From JBDHZK01 sp039811865 (GTDB lineage: Bacteria > Actinomycetota > Actinomycetes > Propionibacteriales > Propionibacteriaceae): DNA of 18,985 bases. The translations under genes and the position numbers were made by a program. The notes beneath the pieces were generated by a model, which saw only the letters and a program-made list of their open reading frames with translations, ran no database searches and was not told the origin of the DNA. The stretch covers positions 1 to 18,985 of the forward strand of contig JBDHZK010000040.1 in the NCBI GenBank assembly GCA_039811865.1. Reading direction: 5' to 3'. Positions 4,565 through 13,307 of the stretch are shown piece by piece. Position 1 is the first letter of the stretch, and each line of letters opens with the position of its first letter.

Positions 4565-7447
4565 ATGGTCGCGGTCGAGATCGCGGGATTTGCTGATCGC
4601 CACTTGGGCCCGGACGAGTCGCAGCGTTCGGAGTTGCTGGCGGCCCTGGGTTACGCCACGTTGGCCGAACTCACCGACGCCGCCGTCCCTCCGGCGATCC
4701 GCACCGATGCGGCCCCGGACCTGCCAAAGCCGCTGACCGAAGCCGAGGCGCAGGCCGAGCTCGCCGAACTTGCGGCGGCCAACTTCCCCGGCCGGGCCAT
4801 GATCGGCCTCGGGTACCACGGCACGATCACGCCGCCGGTGATCCGGCGCAATGTGCTGGAGAACCCGGCCTGGTACACCGCCTACACGCCCTACCAGCCG
4901 GAGATCAGCCAGGGCCGGCTGGAGGCGCTGCTGGCCTTCCAGACGATGATCGCCGACCTGACCGGCCTGCCAACCGCAGGCGCCAGCCTGCTGGACGAAG
5001 GCACCGCCGTCGCCGAGGCCGTCGCGTTGGCGCGACGGGTCACCCGCAAGGGGACGACCGTACTGCTCGACGAACAGACGCTGCCGCAGACGATCGGCGT
5101 AGTCCGGACGCGCGCCGCCGCTGTCGGTCTCGAGGTGGCGGTGGCCCACGGGCCGCTGGTGGAGGCACTGCAGCGGACGGAGGCGTTCGCGGTGGTCGTC
5201 CAGGTCCCCGGAGCCGACGGCGGGCTGCGCAGCCCGGAGGAGTTGCGGCTGATCGCCTCGAAGGCGCACGAGAACGGCGCGCAGGTGATCGCCGCGACCG
5301 ATCTGTTGGCGCTGACCCGGCTCGTACCGCCGGGAAGGTGGGGCGCCGACATCGCGGTCGGCAGCAGCCAGCGATTCGGCGTCCCGCTGTTCTACGGTGG
5401 GCCGCACGCCGGGTACATCGCGGTTCGCGCCGGCTTGGAACGGCAACTGCCGGGACGCCTGGTGGGCGTGTCCAAGGACGCCGACGGCGTCGAGGCCTAC
5501 CGGCTGGCCCTGCAGACCCGCGAGCAGCACATCCGCCGGGAGCGAGCGACGTCGAACATCTGCACCGCGCAGGTGCTGTTGGCCGTGGCAGCCGCGATGT
5601 ATGCGATCTACCACGGGCCGCGGGGGCTGCGGTCGATCGCGCAGGATGTCCACGCCAAGGCCGCGGGCCTGGCGCAGGCCCTGCGCAGCGCCGGGCAGGA
5701 ACTCGAGCACGCCGACTTCTTCGACACGCTGACGATCCGGGTGCCCGGACGAGCTGCGCAGGTCGTCGCCGCCGCCCGCCGAGACGGCGTCCACCTGCGG
5801 TTGGCGGACGCGGACCGGGTCGGCGTCAGCGTCGGCGAAGACGCCACGCCCACCGACCTGGCGGCCGTGGCCCGGGCGTTCGGCGCGCGCTACCTCGGCC
5901 CGATCGCCGGCGAGGACGCCTTTGCCGGACACGATCGTCCGGTGGACTACCTCACCCACCCAATTTTCGGCGCCCACCACAGCGAGACCTCGATGCTGCG
6001 GTTCGTTCGGGCGCTGGCCGACCGCGACTTCGCGCTGGATCGGGGCATGATCCCGCTCGGTTCGTGCACGTTGAAGCTCAACCCGGCCGCCGCGATGGAA
6101 CCGATCTCGTACCCCGGCTTTGCGAACCTGCACCCCTTCGTGCCGGTCGCCGATGCCGCCGGCATGCTCGCGCTGATCGCGCGATTGGAGGGCTGGCTGG
6201 CTGAGATCACCGGCTATGACCGGGTCAGCATCCAACCCAACGCCGGTAGCCAGGGCGAGTTCGCGGGCTTGATGGCGATCCGCGGCTACCACCGCTCGCG
6301 GGGGAACGCCGGCCGTGACGTCTGCCTGATCCCCGCGTCCGCGCACGGGACGAACGCCGCCTCGGCCGCGATGGCCGGGATGCGCGTCGAAGTGGTGGCC
6401 ACGGCCCCGAACGGATCGGTCGACTTGGACGACCTCCGCGCGAAGCTGGCCAAGCACACCGACAAGGTGGCGGCGATCATGGTGACCTACCCGTCCACCC
6501 ACGGGGTGTACGAGGACACCGTGGTCGAGTTGTGCGACCTGGTCCACGCCGCCGGTGGCCAGGTCTACGTCGACGGTGCAAATCTCAACGCGCTGTTGGG
6601 GCTGGCTCGTCCGGGCAAGTTCGGCGCCGACGTCAGCCACCTCAACCTGCACAAGACGTTCGCGATCCCGCACGGCGGCGGGGGTCCTGGCGTCGGGCCG
6701 GTCGCCGTCCGGGAGCACCTGGCGCCGTTCCTGCCGAATCATCCGCTGCTCGGCCAGGCGGGTCCGCCGACCGGCTGCGGGCCGATCAGCGCCGCCCCGT
6801 TCGGGTCCGCCGGCGTGCTGCCGATCAGCTACGCGTTCATCGCCATGCTGGGCGGCGACGGCCTGCGGACGTCGGCGCAGACCGCCGTCCTCAACGCCAA
6901 CTATCTGGCCAAGGCTCTGGGTGGGGCCTACCCCGTCCTCTATGCAGGTGCGAACGCTCTGGTCGCCCACGAGGTGATCCTCGACCTCAGGGAGATCACC
7001 AAGCGGACTCACGTGAGCGTCGACGACGTTGCCAAACGGCTGATCGACTACGGCTTTCACGCGCCTACGATGAGCTTCCCGGTCGCCGGGACGCTGATGG
7101 TCGAGCCGACCGAGTCGGAGTCCAAGGCCGAGTTGGACCGGTTCGTCGCCGCCATGCTCGCCATCCGCGACGAGATCGACCTCCTGGAGGCAGGAGCGTG
7201 GCCGGCGGACGACAATCCGCTCGCCAACGCCCCGCATCCGCTGGCCCGCATTGCCGCCGATGATTGGAACCACGCCTATCCGCGCAGCCTCGGCGGCTTC
7301 CCGGCGGGCGTCCACACCGGGCCCATCGGGGCCACCGGCACAGACAAGTACTGGCCGCCGGTCGGCCGGATCGACGGCGCCTACGGCGACCGGAACCTGG
7401 TCTGCTCGTGCCCGCCGCCGCAGGCCTACGCGCAGGACCCGACGTGA
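4565..7447 (+). CDS. gcvP: Glycine dehydrogenase (decarboxylating), P-protein of the glycine cleavage system
   Basis: 960 aa, full length for the single-chain P-protein. It decarboxylates glycine with pyridoxal phosphate and passes the aminomethyl group to the lipoyl arm of GcvH; GcvT and GcvL complete the cycle. Visible signatures are the N-terminal FADRHLGPDE (9-18), GLGYHGTITPPVI, NPAWYTAYTPYQPEISQGRL, RERATSNICTAQ in the first half, PLGSCTLKLNPAAAMEP, and the lysine-binding HLNLHKTFAIPHGGGGPG with K697 as PLP lysine. The ATG at 4565 has GGAGGT at a 4-nt gap; an ATG at 4561 is out of frame. gcvH and gcvT are not in the window. The stop overlaps the next gene's GTG (GTGA), so a transcript into the aminotransferase and glycosyltransferase genes is expected. 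Confidence 0.98.
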   Translation: MVAVEIAGFADRHLGPDESQRSELLAALGYATLAELTDAAVPPAIRTDAAPDLPKPLTEAEAQAELAELAAANFPGRAMIGLGYHGTITPPVIRRNVLENPAWYTAYTPYQPEISQGRLEALLAFQTMIADLTGLPTAGASLLDEGTAVAEAVALARRVTRKGTTVLLDEQTLPQTIGVVRTRAAAVGLEVAVAHGPLVEALQRTEAFAVVVQVPGADGGLRSPEELRLIASKAHENGAQVIAATDLLALTRLVPPGRWGADIAVGSSQRFGVPLFYGGPHAGYIAVRAGLERQLPGRLVGVSKDADGVEAYRLALQTREQHIRRERATSNICTAQVLLAVAAAMYAIYHGPRGLRSIAQDVHAKAAGLAQALRSAGQELEHADFFDTLTIRVPGRAAQVVAAARRDGVHLRLADADRVGVSVGEDATPTDLAAVARAFGARYLGPIAGEDAFAGHDRPVDYLTHPIFGAHHSETSMLRFVRALADRDFALDRGMIPLGSCTLKLNPAAAMEPISYPGFANLHPFVPVADAAGMLALIARLEGWLAEITGYDRVSIQPNAGSQGEFAGLMAIRGYHRSRGNAGRDVCLIPASAHGTNAASAAMAGMRVEVVATAPNGSVDLDDLRAKLAKHTDKVAAIMVTYPSTHGVYEDTVVELCDLVHAAGGQVYVDGANLNALLGLARPGKFGADVSHLNLHKTFAIPHGGGGPGVGPVAVREHLAPFLPNHPLLGQAGPPTGCGPISAAPFGSAGVLPISYAFIAMLGGDGLRTSAQTAVLNANYLAKALGGAYPVLYAGANALVAHEVILDLREITKRTHVSVDDVAKRLIDYGFHAPTMSFPVAGTLMVEPTESESKAELDRFVAAMLAIRDEIDLLEAGAWPADDNPLANAPHPLARIAADDWNHAYPRSLGGFPAGVHTGPIGATGTDKYWPPVGRIDGAYGDRNLVCSCPPPQAYAQDPT

Positions 7448-8601
7448 GCCGCCGCGGCTCGCGACGCGGGGACGTCCCGCCCTTCTACGTCATGGAGGTA
7501 CTCAAGGCCGCCGCCCGGCGCCAGGAGTCGCACGGCGACCGCATCTTGTTGTGCGTGGGGCAGCCGGCCACCCCGGCTCCCGCGGTCGTCCTGGACGCGG
7601 CCCGCACCGCCCTTGCCACGGACGCCCTGGGCTACACCGAAGCGGTGGGGACACCGGCCCTGCGGACCGTCATCGCCGATCACTACGCCGACGCGTACGG
7701 CATCGGGGTAGATCCGGACGAGGTGATCGTCACCACCGGCTCGTCCGGCGGATTCCTGCTGGCCCTGCTGGCGGCATTCGAGGCCGGCGATCTGGTGGCA
7801 ATGACCCGCCCGGGCTACCCCGCCTACCGCAACGATGTGTTGGCGCTCGGCTGCCGCGTCCTCGACCTGGACTGCTCGGCCACGCGCTTCCAGCCGACGG
7901 TCGAGCAACTCGCGGCGCTGCCCGAGAAACCGGCCGGGGTGATCGTGGCCAGCCCCGCGAACCCCACCGGAACGATCATCGACGCCCTGGCGTTGGAGCG
8001 GCTGGCCAACTGGTGTGCCGACCACGACGTCTTGCTGATCAGCGATGAGATCTACCACGGCATCTCGTTCGGGCGGCGCTGCCGCAGCGCCTGGGAGTTC
8101 AACCGGGACGCGCTGGTGGTCGGGTCGGTCAGCAAGTACCACTCGATGACCGGTTGGCGACTCGGCTGGCTGCTGGCGCCGGTGAATCTGCATCGCCGGA
8201 TCGAACTGCTGCAGGGCAACCTCGCCATCTGTGCGCCCGCGGTGTCGCAGGCCGCGGCGACCGCGGCGTTCACTCCCGCCGCGGCGGTCGAACTGAACGG
8301 GCATGTGGCGAGGTATGCGGCCAACCGCGAGCTACTGCTGCGCCGCCTGCCCGAGCTGGGCATCACCGACTTCGCGCCGCCCGACGGCGCCTTCTACGCC
8401 TACTGCGATGTCGGTCACCTGACGGCCGACTCCAGAAGCTGGTGCGCAGACCTCCTGGCCGCGACCGGCGTCGCGTTGGCGCCCGGCATCGACTTCGACG
8501 TGACCGGGGGGCACCGGTTCGTCCGGATCAGCTTCTGCGGCACCACCGCCGAGTTGGACGAGGGCCTTGATCGCCTGGTCGACCATCTGGGACGGCGCTG
8601 A
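7444..8601 (+). CDS. Class I/II pyridoxal-phosphate aminotransferase
   Basis: 385 aa from the GTG at 7444, which overlaps the gcvP stop as GTGA; frames reaching further upstream only read through gcvP in another phase. It has a complete fold type I aminotransferase pattern: the PGYPAYRN cofactor region (123-130), NPTG (173-176), SDEIYHG (200-206), the PLP lysine K231 in SVSKYHSMTGWRLGW, and a C-terminal substrate-binding arginine in FVRISFCGT. The substrate cannot be told from sequence; aspartate, alanine or aromatic amino-acid transaminases share these motifs. Overlaps with gcvP and the epimerase make it part of a single translationally coupled chain. It may serve amino-acid metabolism with gcvP or supply an amino group for the product of the following genes. 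Confidence 0.93.
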   Translation: MSRRGSRRGDVPPFYVMEVLKAAARRQESHGDRILLCVGQPATPAPAVVLDAARTALATDALGYTEAVGTPALRTVIADHYADAYGIGVDPDEVIVTTGSSGGFLLALLAAFEAGDLVAMTRPGYPAYRNDVLALGCRVLDLDCSATRFQPTVEQLAALPEKPAGVIVASPANPTGTIIDALALERLANWCADHDVLLISDEIYHGISFGRRCRSAWEFNRDALVVGSVSKYHSMTGWRLGWLLAPVNLHRRIELLQGNLAICAPAVSQAAATAAFTPAAAVELNGHVARYAANRELLLRRLPELGITDFAPPDGAFYAYCDVGHLTADSRSWCADLLAATGVALAPGIDFDVTGGHRFVRISFCGTTAELDEGLDRLVDHLGRR

Positions 8602-9560
8602 TGCGTCTGCTGTTGACGGGTTCGAACGGGTTCATCGGCGGCCGCGTGGCCGCGCGCGCCCGCGAGCGCGGCTGGGACGTCGTCGGCGTCGGGCGAGCCG
8701 CCGAACCGGCGTCCGCCGTGGCGAAGTACGTTCGCGCCGACCTGACCCAGGGGCTCCCGCTGGGTGAGCGCGTGGACGCCGTCCTGCACTGCGCGGCGCT
8801 CGCCTCGCCATGGGCGGCCCCGCAGGCGTTCTGGACGGCGAATGTGGACGCCACCCGGGTCGTCTTGGATTGGGCGCGGGCGCACGGCACCCCACCGGTG
8901 GCGTATGTGTCGAGCTCGTCGGTGTTCTACACCCGCAGCGACCAGCTCGGGCTCACCGAGGCCAGCCCGATTCCCCCCGACGAGCGCCAGATCAACGTCT
9001 ACAGCCGGACCAAGCTGGCGGGGGAGCGGCTCGCTCGCGGTTACCCGGGACGCTGGTCGGTGTTGCGTCCGCGCGCGGTGATCGGCGCGGGCGACCCGGT
9101 CGTCCTGCCACGCTTGGTGCGGGCCGCCCGCAGGGGCGTCCTGCCGCTGTTCGTGCGCCCCGGGGACGCGCCGGTGGTTTGCGATCTCAGTGACGTGGAC
9201 ACGACCGCGGAGTATCTGCTGCGCGCGCTGGAGCGCGAAGCCGGGGGGGACTTCAACCTCACCAACGGGACGCCGGTCGAGCTGTACCCGTTCTTGTCGG
9301 ACGTCCTGGCCCGCCTGGGCATCCCGGCTCCGACGCGGCGGATGCCGGTGGCGCTCGCGATGGCGCTCGCGGGCGCGGCACAGCGGGCTTCGGCCAGATT
9401 CGGCGGCTACCGCGAGCCCCCCATCACGCAGTTCGGGGTGTCGATGTTCGCCTGGTCGAAGACCTTCGACATCGCTCGAACGCGGACCGTCCTGGGCGAA
9501 CCGGCCGTCGGCCTGGACGAGTGCGTCGACCGGATCGTCGCCTGGTGGGGGAGCCGATGA
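8601..9560 (+). CDS. NAD(P)-dependent epimerase/dehydratase (extended SDR, 3-beta-HSD-like)
   Basis: 319 aa. The Rossmann motif TGSNGFIG (6-13), the conserved DL at 47-48, HCAALASPW (63-71), the catalytic serine region YVSSSSVFY (102-110) and YSRTK with Y134 and K138 identify an intact extended short-chain dehydrogenase. Pro-rich LRPRAVIGAGDP follows. Members near 320 aa include sugar epimerases and 3-beta-hydroxysteroid/beta-keto lipid reductases such as OleD. Given a ketoacyl synthase III and an acyl-activating enzyme across the convergent junction, reduction of a beta-keto lipid is a reasonable guess, while a nucleotide-sugar substrate for the glycosyltransferases is the alternative. The ATG shares one base with the aminotransferase stop (TGATG), and the 3' end shares ATGA with the next gene. 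Confidence 0.9.
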   Translation: MRLLLTGSNGFIGGRVAARARERGWDVVGVGRAAEPASAVAKYVRADLTQGLPLGERVDAVLHCAALASPWAAPQAFWTANVDATRVVLDWARAHGTPPVAYVSSSSVFYTRSDQLGLTEASPIPPDERQINVYSRTKLAGERLARGYPGRWSVLRPRAVIGAGDPVVLPRLVRAARRGVLPLFVRPGDAPVVCDLSDVDTTAEYLLRALEREAGGDFNLTNGTPVELYPFLSDVLARLGIPAPTRRMPVALAMALAGAAQRASARFGGYREPPITQFGVSMFAWSKTFDIARTRTVLGEPAVGLDECVDRIVAWWGSR

Positions 9561-10711
9561 CGCGGCGCGCCTTGGCGGGGCTGTCGCTGGGGCTCAGCGC
9601 GGCGTACGCGGCCAGCACGCTGGTCCGGGCCGGCTTGGCGCATCGCCGGCTGCGGGCCGAGCCGACCTCGGCGCCAAAGCTGGCGGCCCGGGTGAGCGTC
9701 CTGCAGCCGATCCTGTCGGGCGATCCCGGCTTGGCGACGATGCTCGCGGAGAATCTCGCCAACCATCCTGACGCCGACTTCGTGTGGCTGGTCGATGCCG
9801 ACGACGCCGAAGGCATCCGCGTGGCCACGAAGGTTTCGGCCGGAGCCCGGAACGTCACCGTGAGGGTTTGCCCGCCGGCGCCGTCCGGGGTGAATCCGAA
9901 GGTGTTCAAGCTCGCCCTTGCCCTGCCGGACTGCGGGGAGTTGGTCGCCGTCCTGGACGACGACACGGTGCTGCCGCCGGGTGCGCTGGCCCGGGCCGCG
10001 GCGCACCTTGCCGAGGCCGACCTGGTCACCGGGTTGCCGTACTACCGGCCCGGCGAGACCGTCTGGGGGGCGCTGGTGGCGGCCTTCGTCAACGCCAACT
10101 CGCTGCTCACCTACCTGCCCGTGGCCGAACTCACCGATCCGGTGACCATCAACGGCATGTTCTACCTGACGCCGCGAACCACGTTGGACGAAGTGGGCGG
10201 GTTCGCGGCGATCGAGCGCGGGCTGTGCGACGACTACGAACTCGCGCTGCTGTATCGGCGGGCCGGCCGGCGGATCGCCCAAACGGCGATCGCGCACCCG
10301 CTGGCCACCACCGTTCCCGGCGGGTGGGAGTACCGGCGGATCATGCGGCGGTGGATGCTGTTCGCCGGACGGCTGCTGCGCGACCTGCCGGACGACCCCC
10401 GCGCCCGAGCGGCCGTCGGGCTCGTGAGCGTGCCCGTCGTCTTGCCGCTGGCCGCGCTGGTTTGCGCGCTGGCGTCCGGTTCGGCGCCCGCCTCGGGAGC
10501 CGCGGCCGGTGTGGTGGTCGCCAAAGCGGTAGCCATGGCCGGCTGGCGCCGTCGGGCGTGGGGGGCGCGGACGTCGGCGGCGGGCCTGGCCGCCGAGATC
10601 GTTTCCGACCTCGTGCAACCCCTGCACGCCGTTGCCGCTCTCGGACGTCCCGCTTCGGTCACCTGGCGCGGCAAGCAGTTCCGCGTGGACGCCGAGGGCG
10701 GCCTGCGTTGA
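9557..10711 (+). CDS. Membrane glycosyltransferase, GT2/GT21 (ceramide glucosyltransferase / HpnI-like)
   Basis: 384 aa from the ATG at 9557, which overlaps the epimerase stop. An N-terminal hydrophobic anchor (about 5-23) is followed by the GT-A core VSVLQPILSGDPGLATML with ENLANHPDADFVWLVDADD (47-83), the metal-binding AVLDDDTVLPPGAL (131-144), the acceptor-side NGMFYLTPR (199-207) and LCDDYELA (223-230). HpnI and ceramide glucosyltransferases carry (Q/R)xxRW near here; this protein has IMRRW (262-266), so the first residue differs. One or two C-terminal helices (about 287-330) complete the membrane topology. These families transfer a sugar from a nucleotide donor to a lipid hydroxyl on the cytoplasmic membrane face. 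The acceptor here is unknown. Confidence 0.88.
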   Translation: MTRRALAGLSLGLSAAYAASTLVRAGLAHRRLRAEPTSAPKLAARVSVLQPILSGDPGLATMLAENLANHPDADFVWLVDADDAEGIRVATKVSAGARNVTVRVCPPAPSGVNPKVFKLALALPDCGELVAVLDDDTVLPPGALARAAAHLAEADLVTGLPYYRPGETVWGALVAAFVNANSLLTYLPVAELTDPVTINGMFYLTPRTTLDEVGGFAAIERGLCDDYELALLYRRAGRRIAQTAIAHPLATTVPGGWEYRRIMRRWMLFAGRLLRDLPDDPRARAAVGLVSVPVVLPLAALVCALASGSAPASGAAAGVVVAKAVAMAGWRRRAWGARTSAAGLAAEIVSDLVQPLHAVAALGRPASVTWRGKQFRVDAEGGLR

Positions 10712-10739
10712 CCGGCGCACCGCGTTGACCCCGAACATC

Positions 10740-10756
10740 CCCGGCCCCGGGCCGGG
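10740..10756 (+). promoter_or_regulatory. GC-only hairpin just before the GT1 start codon
   Basis: CCCGGCC (10740-10746) and GGCCGGG (10750-10756) pair perfectly around ccg, ending 9 nt before the ATG at 10766. No Shine-Dalgarno sequence is visible. The stem sits where ribosomes would bind, so it may limit or couple translation of the second glycosyltransferase. Two copies of GCGTTGACC (10705-10713, 10722-10730) precede it. Confidence 0.45.
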
Positions 10757-10765
10757 CCGCCCGGC

Positions 10766-12010
10766 ATGAAGCGTCTGCTGCTGGTGGCCCCACCGTTCCC
10801 AGGACACCTCTTCCCGCTGATCGACATCGGGAAACACCTGCGCCGGCGCGGCCACGAGATCGCCTTCGCCACCGGCTCGGAATGGACGCCCCTGCTCCGG
10901 CGCCTCGACTTCGAGACCTACGGGTTACTGCCCGGAAACCCCGCCGCATTGAAGGCGGTCGCGGATACGCAGGTCAAGGTGGGTTCCAACCCGCTTCGGC
11001 TGGCCCGGCAGCTTTCGGCCAACCTGGACGTCCTACCCGCAGCCTCGGCCGATCTGCGCCGGGCGGTGCGAGCCTTCCGCCCGGATGCCCTGCTCGCCGA
11101 TTTCACCGCGCCGGTAGCCGGGCCGATCGCCGCAGCGGCCGGTATCGGTTGGCTAACGACGATGCCGACGCCGTTCGCGATCGAGACCCGGACGGGCACG
11201 CCGTCCTATTGCGGCGGGTGGTCGCCACCGGAAGGGCCGCTCGGGCGCGTCCGCGACGCCGCCGGGCGCGCCACGATCAGGGCGTTCAAGCTGGCGGTCT
11301 CGGCTGCCTTCGCGCCTCGGATGCGGCCGCTGGGCTTGGCGGCCTACCGCCAGGACGGCACCGAGGGCGCGTACTCGCCAACGGCCATCCTGGGTCTGGG
11401 CCTGAGCGAACTCGAATTCGATCGGGATTGGCCGGCGGCTCTCCAACTCGTCGGCCCGGTGACGGCCGCTCCCGAGGCCCGCGGAGTCCCGAGCTTCCTG
11501 GACGCCGATGCCACCCGCGTCCTGGTCAGCGTCGGAACTCATTTGCCCTGGGTGAAGCGGATTCTGGTGGAGCGGGTGCTCGCCCTGGCGCGGTTGCGGC
11601 GGGGCGTGGAGTTCGTCGTCACGATGGGACGTCCGGACGGGGATGCGGAGCGGGTCGAGCGGATCGCCCCGAACGTGCTCCTGAGCGATTTTCTGGCCTA
11701 TGACGAGGTGCTGCACCGGTTCGCGGCGGTGATCCATCACGGCGGTGCGGGAGTGTCGTACAGCACGCTGCGGGCGGGCCTGCCGGCGCTGGTCTGGCCG
11801 CAGGACTACGACCAGTTCGACTTTGCCGCGCGCTTGGTCCACGCGGGCGTCGGGCTCCGAGTCAGGCAGGTGGGAGCGCGATCGGCTGGCGCCCTGGACG
11901 AGGTGCTGGCCGGCCTGGACCGGGCCGCGTCGGCGCGACTGCAGGCAGCCGTCCGGGCGTCAGATCCGTGCGGGGCCGTCGATTCGGCAATCCGGCGGGC
12001 CCTGGCCTGA
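10766..12010 (+). CDS. GT1-type glycosyltransferase (UGT/MGT-like, nucleotide-diphospho-sugar binding)
   Basis: 414 aa, GT-B fold. The N-terminal acceptor domain begins with KRLLLVAPPFPGHLFPLIDI (2-21), where the GHLFP motif carries the usual catalytic-region histidine. The C-terminal donor domain contains VLVSVGTHLPW and the signature IHHGGAGVSYSTLRAGLPAL (323-342) followed by WPQDYDQ (344-350), in which D349-Q350 contact the donor sugar. No signal peptide or membrane helix was found. The architecture resembles bacterial zeaxanthin, macrolide and rhamnolipid-type glycosyltransferases acting on hydrophobic aglycones. It is the last plus-strand gene of the chain, 54 nt after the membrane glycosyltransferase, and ends 55 bp before the convergent adenylate-forming gene. 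Confidence 0.9.
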   Translation: MKRLLLVAPPFPGHLFPLIDIGKHLRRRGHEIAFATGSEWTPLLRRLDFETYGLLPGNPAALKAVADTQVKVGSNPLRLARQLSANLDVLPAASADLRRAVRAFRPDALLADFTAPVAGPIAAAAGIGWLTTMPTPFAIETRTGTPSYCGGWSPPEGPLGRVRDAAGRATIRAFKLAVSAAFAPRMRPLGLAAYRQDGTEGAYSPTAILGLGLSELEFDRDWPAALQLVGPVTAAPEARGVPSFLDADATRVLVSVGTHLPWVKRILVERVLALARLRRGVEFVVTMGRPDGDAERVERIAPNVLLSDFLAYDEVLHRFAAVIHHGGAGVSYSTLRAGLPALVWPQDYDQFDFAARLVHAGVGLRVRQVGARSAGALDEVLAGLDRAASARLQAAVRASDPCGAVDSAIRRALA

Positions 12011-12065
12011 TCGCCACGACGGTCTCGCCGAGCCGCCCGCGGTGTCCCGACCTGGTCGTAGACGC

Positions 12066-13307
12066 TCAGTTGATCCTTCGGACGCGGCGTCGCTTGGCGG
12101 CTGGTGACTGGACGACGAAGGGAGCGGGCTCGATCCGCGCCGACACCTCGTGTGCGGCCAGCAACGAAGCCAGCGCGTCGCGGGCGCCCGGCCACGCGAG
12201 CGCCGGCGTGACCGCCAACTGCAAGCCGTCCTCGGTCTGGGTGAGCCCGAAGTCGGCGACCCCCTGGGCGCCGAGCACCGCCCCGCGGACGAAGTCGGCG
12301 AAAATCGCCTGGTCGCCGAAGCGGAGCACGTCGTCGGCCCTTCCTTCGATCGCCTCGATGGGCGTGCACACCGACCCGCACGGGCACGGCGCGCCCAGCA
12401 CCAAGACGTCCCCCAGCCGATACCGGATGATCGCCTGGGACGTCCGGTAGAGATCGGTGACCACGGGAGCGACCCGGCTCTGCCCGAGGTCGGTCAGCTC
12501 GAAGTGCAGCAGGTCCTCGTTGAGGTGCAGGGTGCCGCGATCGCAGGAGATGCCCAGGAAGCCCTCGGTGGCTTGATAGATCTGGCCGATCGGACGTTGG
12601 AAGCCCGCCTCGATCCGGGCTCGGACGTCGGCGTCGAGCACATCGGCGATCGAATAGACGCGTTCGGGAGCCGCGGTCGATCGCCCAGCCGCCAGTCGCG
12701 CCGCGAGCCGCTCCAGAACTACGGGCGGCGCGGCCAGCACGGTGGGAGCGAAGTCGTCCAGCGCCTGGTCGTGCCCCTCGAGCGGCAGCGCCAGGTCGAA
12801 GAACCGGAACTGCACGCGACCGGACCCCACCGCCTCGTAGAGCGGCCCGCCGGCACGCAGGAACAGGGCGACCTTCGCGCCCGCGAGCAGGCCGCGGGGC
12901 AGCGCCTTGGCCAGGATCGTCCCAGCCCATCGGTCCCGTTCGGCCGGCGAGGTGAGAAACACGCCCTGCCGGCCGGACGTCCCGGTCGACAACCCCACCG
13001 ACAGCCCGCGCAGGGTGGCGGTGAAGTCACGGCCGGACTCCGCGGCGCGCGCGGCGCCCAGGCACTCGGTAAGCGTGAGGCCCGCAGCGTTGAAATCCTC
13101 GAAGCGATCGAGCCAGTCGGCCTTGTCCACGGTCGGGAAGGCGTCGAGCCGGGCGGGCAGCCCGGCGTAGGCGGGGAAGGTTCGGACGGCCCGGGTCAGG
13201 GCGATCCGCAGCCGGCGTGCCTGCCAACTCAGCAGCGCCTCGCGCGTGGAGAACCGGCGCGAACGCGTCTGGAGGTACGCGGTCACCAGGCCCAGTCGTC
13301 TCCTCAC
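12066..13307 (-). CDS. Adenylate-forming enzyme, PaaK / F390-synthetase-like
   Basis: 413 aa from the GTG at 13307, which overlaps the hydrolase stop (GTGA); readings that continue further upstream only shadow the hydrolase gene. The ANL-superfamily core is clear: P-loop LSTGTSGRQG (106-115), YQATEGF (244-250), RYRLGDV (295-301), a CPCGSVC segment (308-314) where PaaK relatives have a CxCGR, and EGRADDVLRF (321-330). The usual conserved Lys of the C-terminal domain cannot be assigned with confidence. PaaK-like enzymes make acyl-CoA via acyl-AMP, while F390 synthetase adenylates a cofactor, and this branch is of unknown substrate. Coupling to a ketoacyl synthase III points to activation of an acyl chain. 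Confidence 0.85.
   Translation of the reverse strand: MRRRLGLVTAYLQTRSRRFSTREALLSWQARRLRIALTRAVRTFPAYAGLPARLDAFPTVDKADWLDRFEDFNAAGLTLTECLGAARAAESGRDFTATLRGLSVGLSTGTSGRQGVFLTSPAERDRWAGTILAKALPRGLLAGAKVALFLRAGGPLYEAVGSGRVQFRFFDLALPLEGHDQALDDFAPTVLAAPPVVLERLAARLAAGRSTAAPERVYSIADVLDADVRARIEAGFQRPIGQIYQATEGFLGISCDRGTLHLNEDLLHFELTDLGQSRVAPVVTDLYRTSQAIIRYRLGDVLVLGAPCPCGSVCTPIEAIEGRADDVLRFGDQAIFADFVRGAVLGAQGVADFGLTQTEDGLQLAVTPALAWPGARDALASLLAAHEVSARIEPAPFVVQSPAAKRRRVRRIN

Noticed and set aside
4331..7315. 994-codon open frame antisense to gcvP
   Set aside because: Arg/Gly/Val/Asp-biased translation with no domain; it mirrors the codon positions of gcvP, which is certain.
9407..10855. 482-codon minus-strand frame opposite the membrane glycosyltransferase
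   Set aside because: Low-complexity shadow; the plus strand carries clear glycosyltransferase motifs and overlapping starts.
12011..12065. Bidirectional terminator between the convergent arms
   Set aside because: Only 5-bp complementary segments are seen, with no T-run on either strand.
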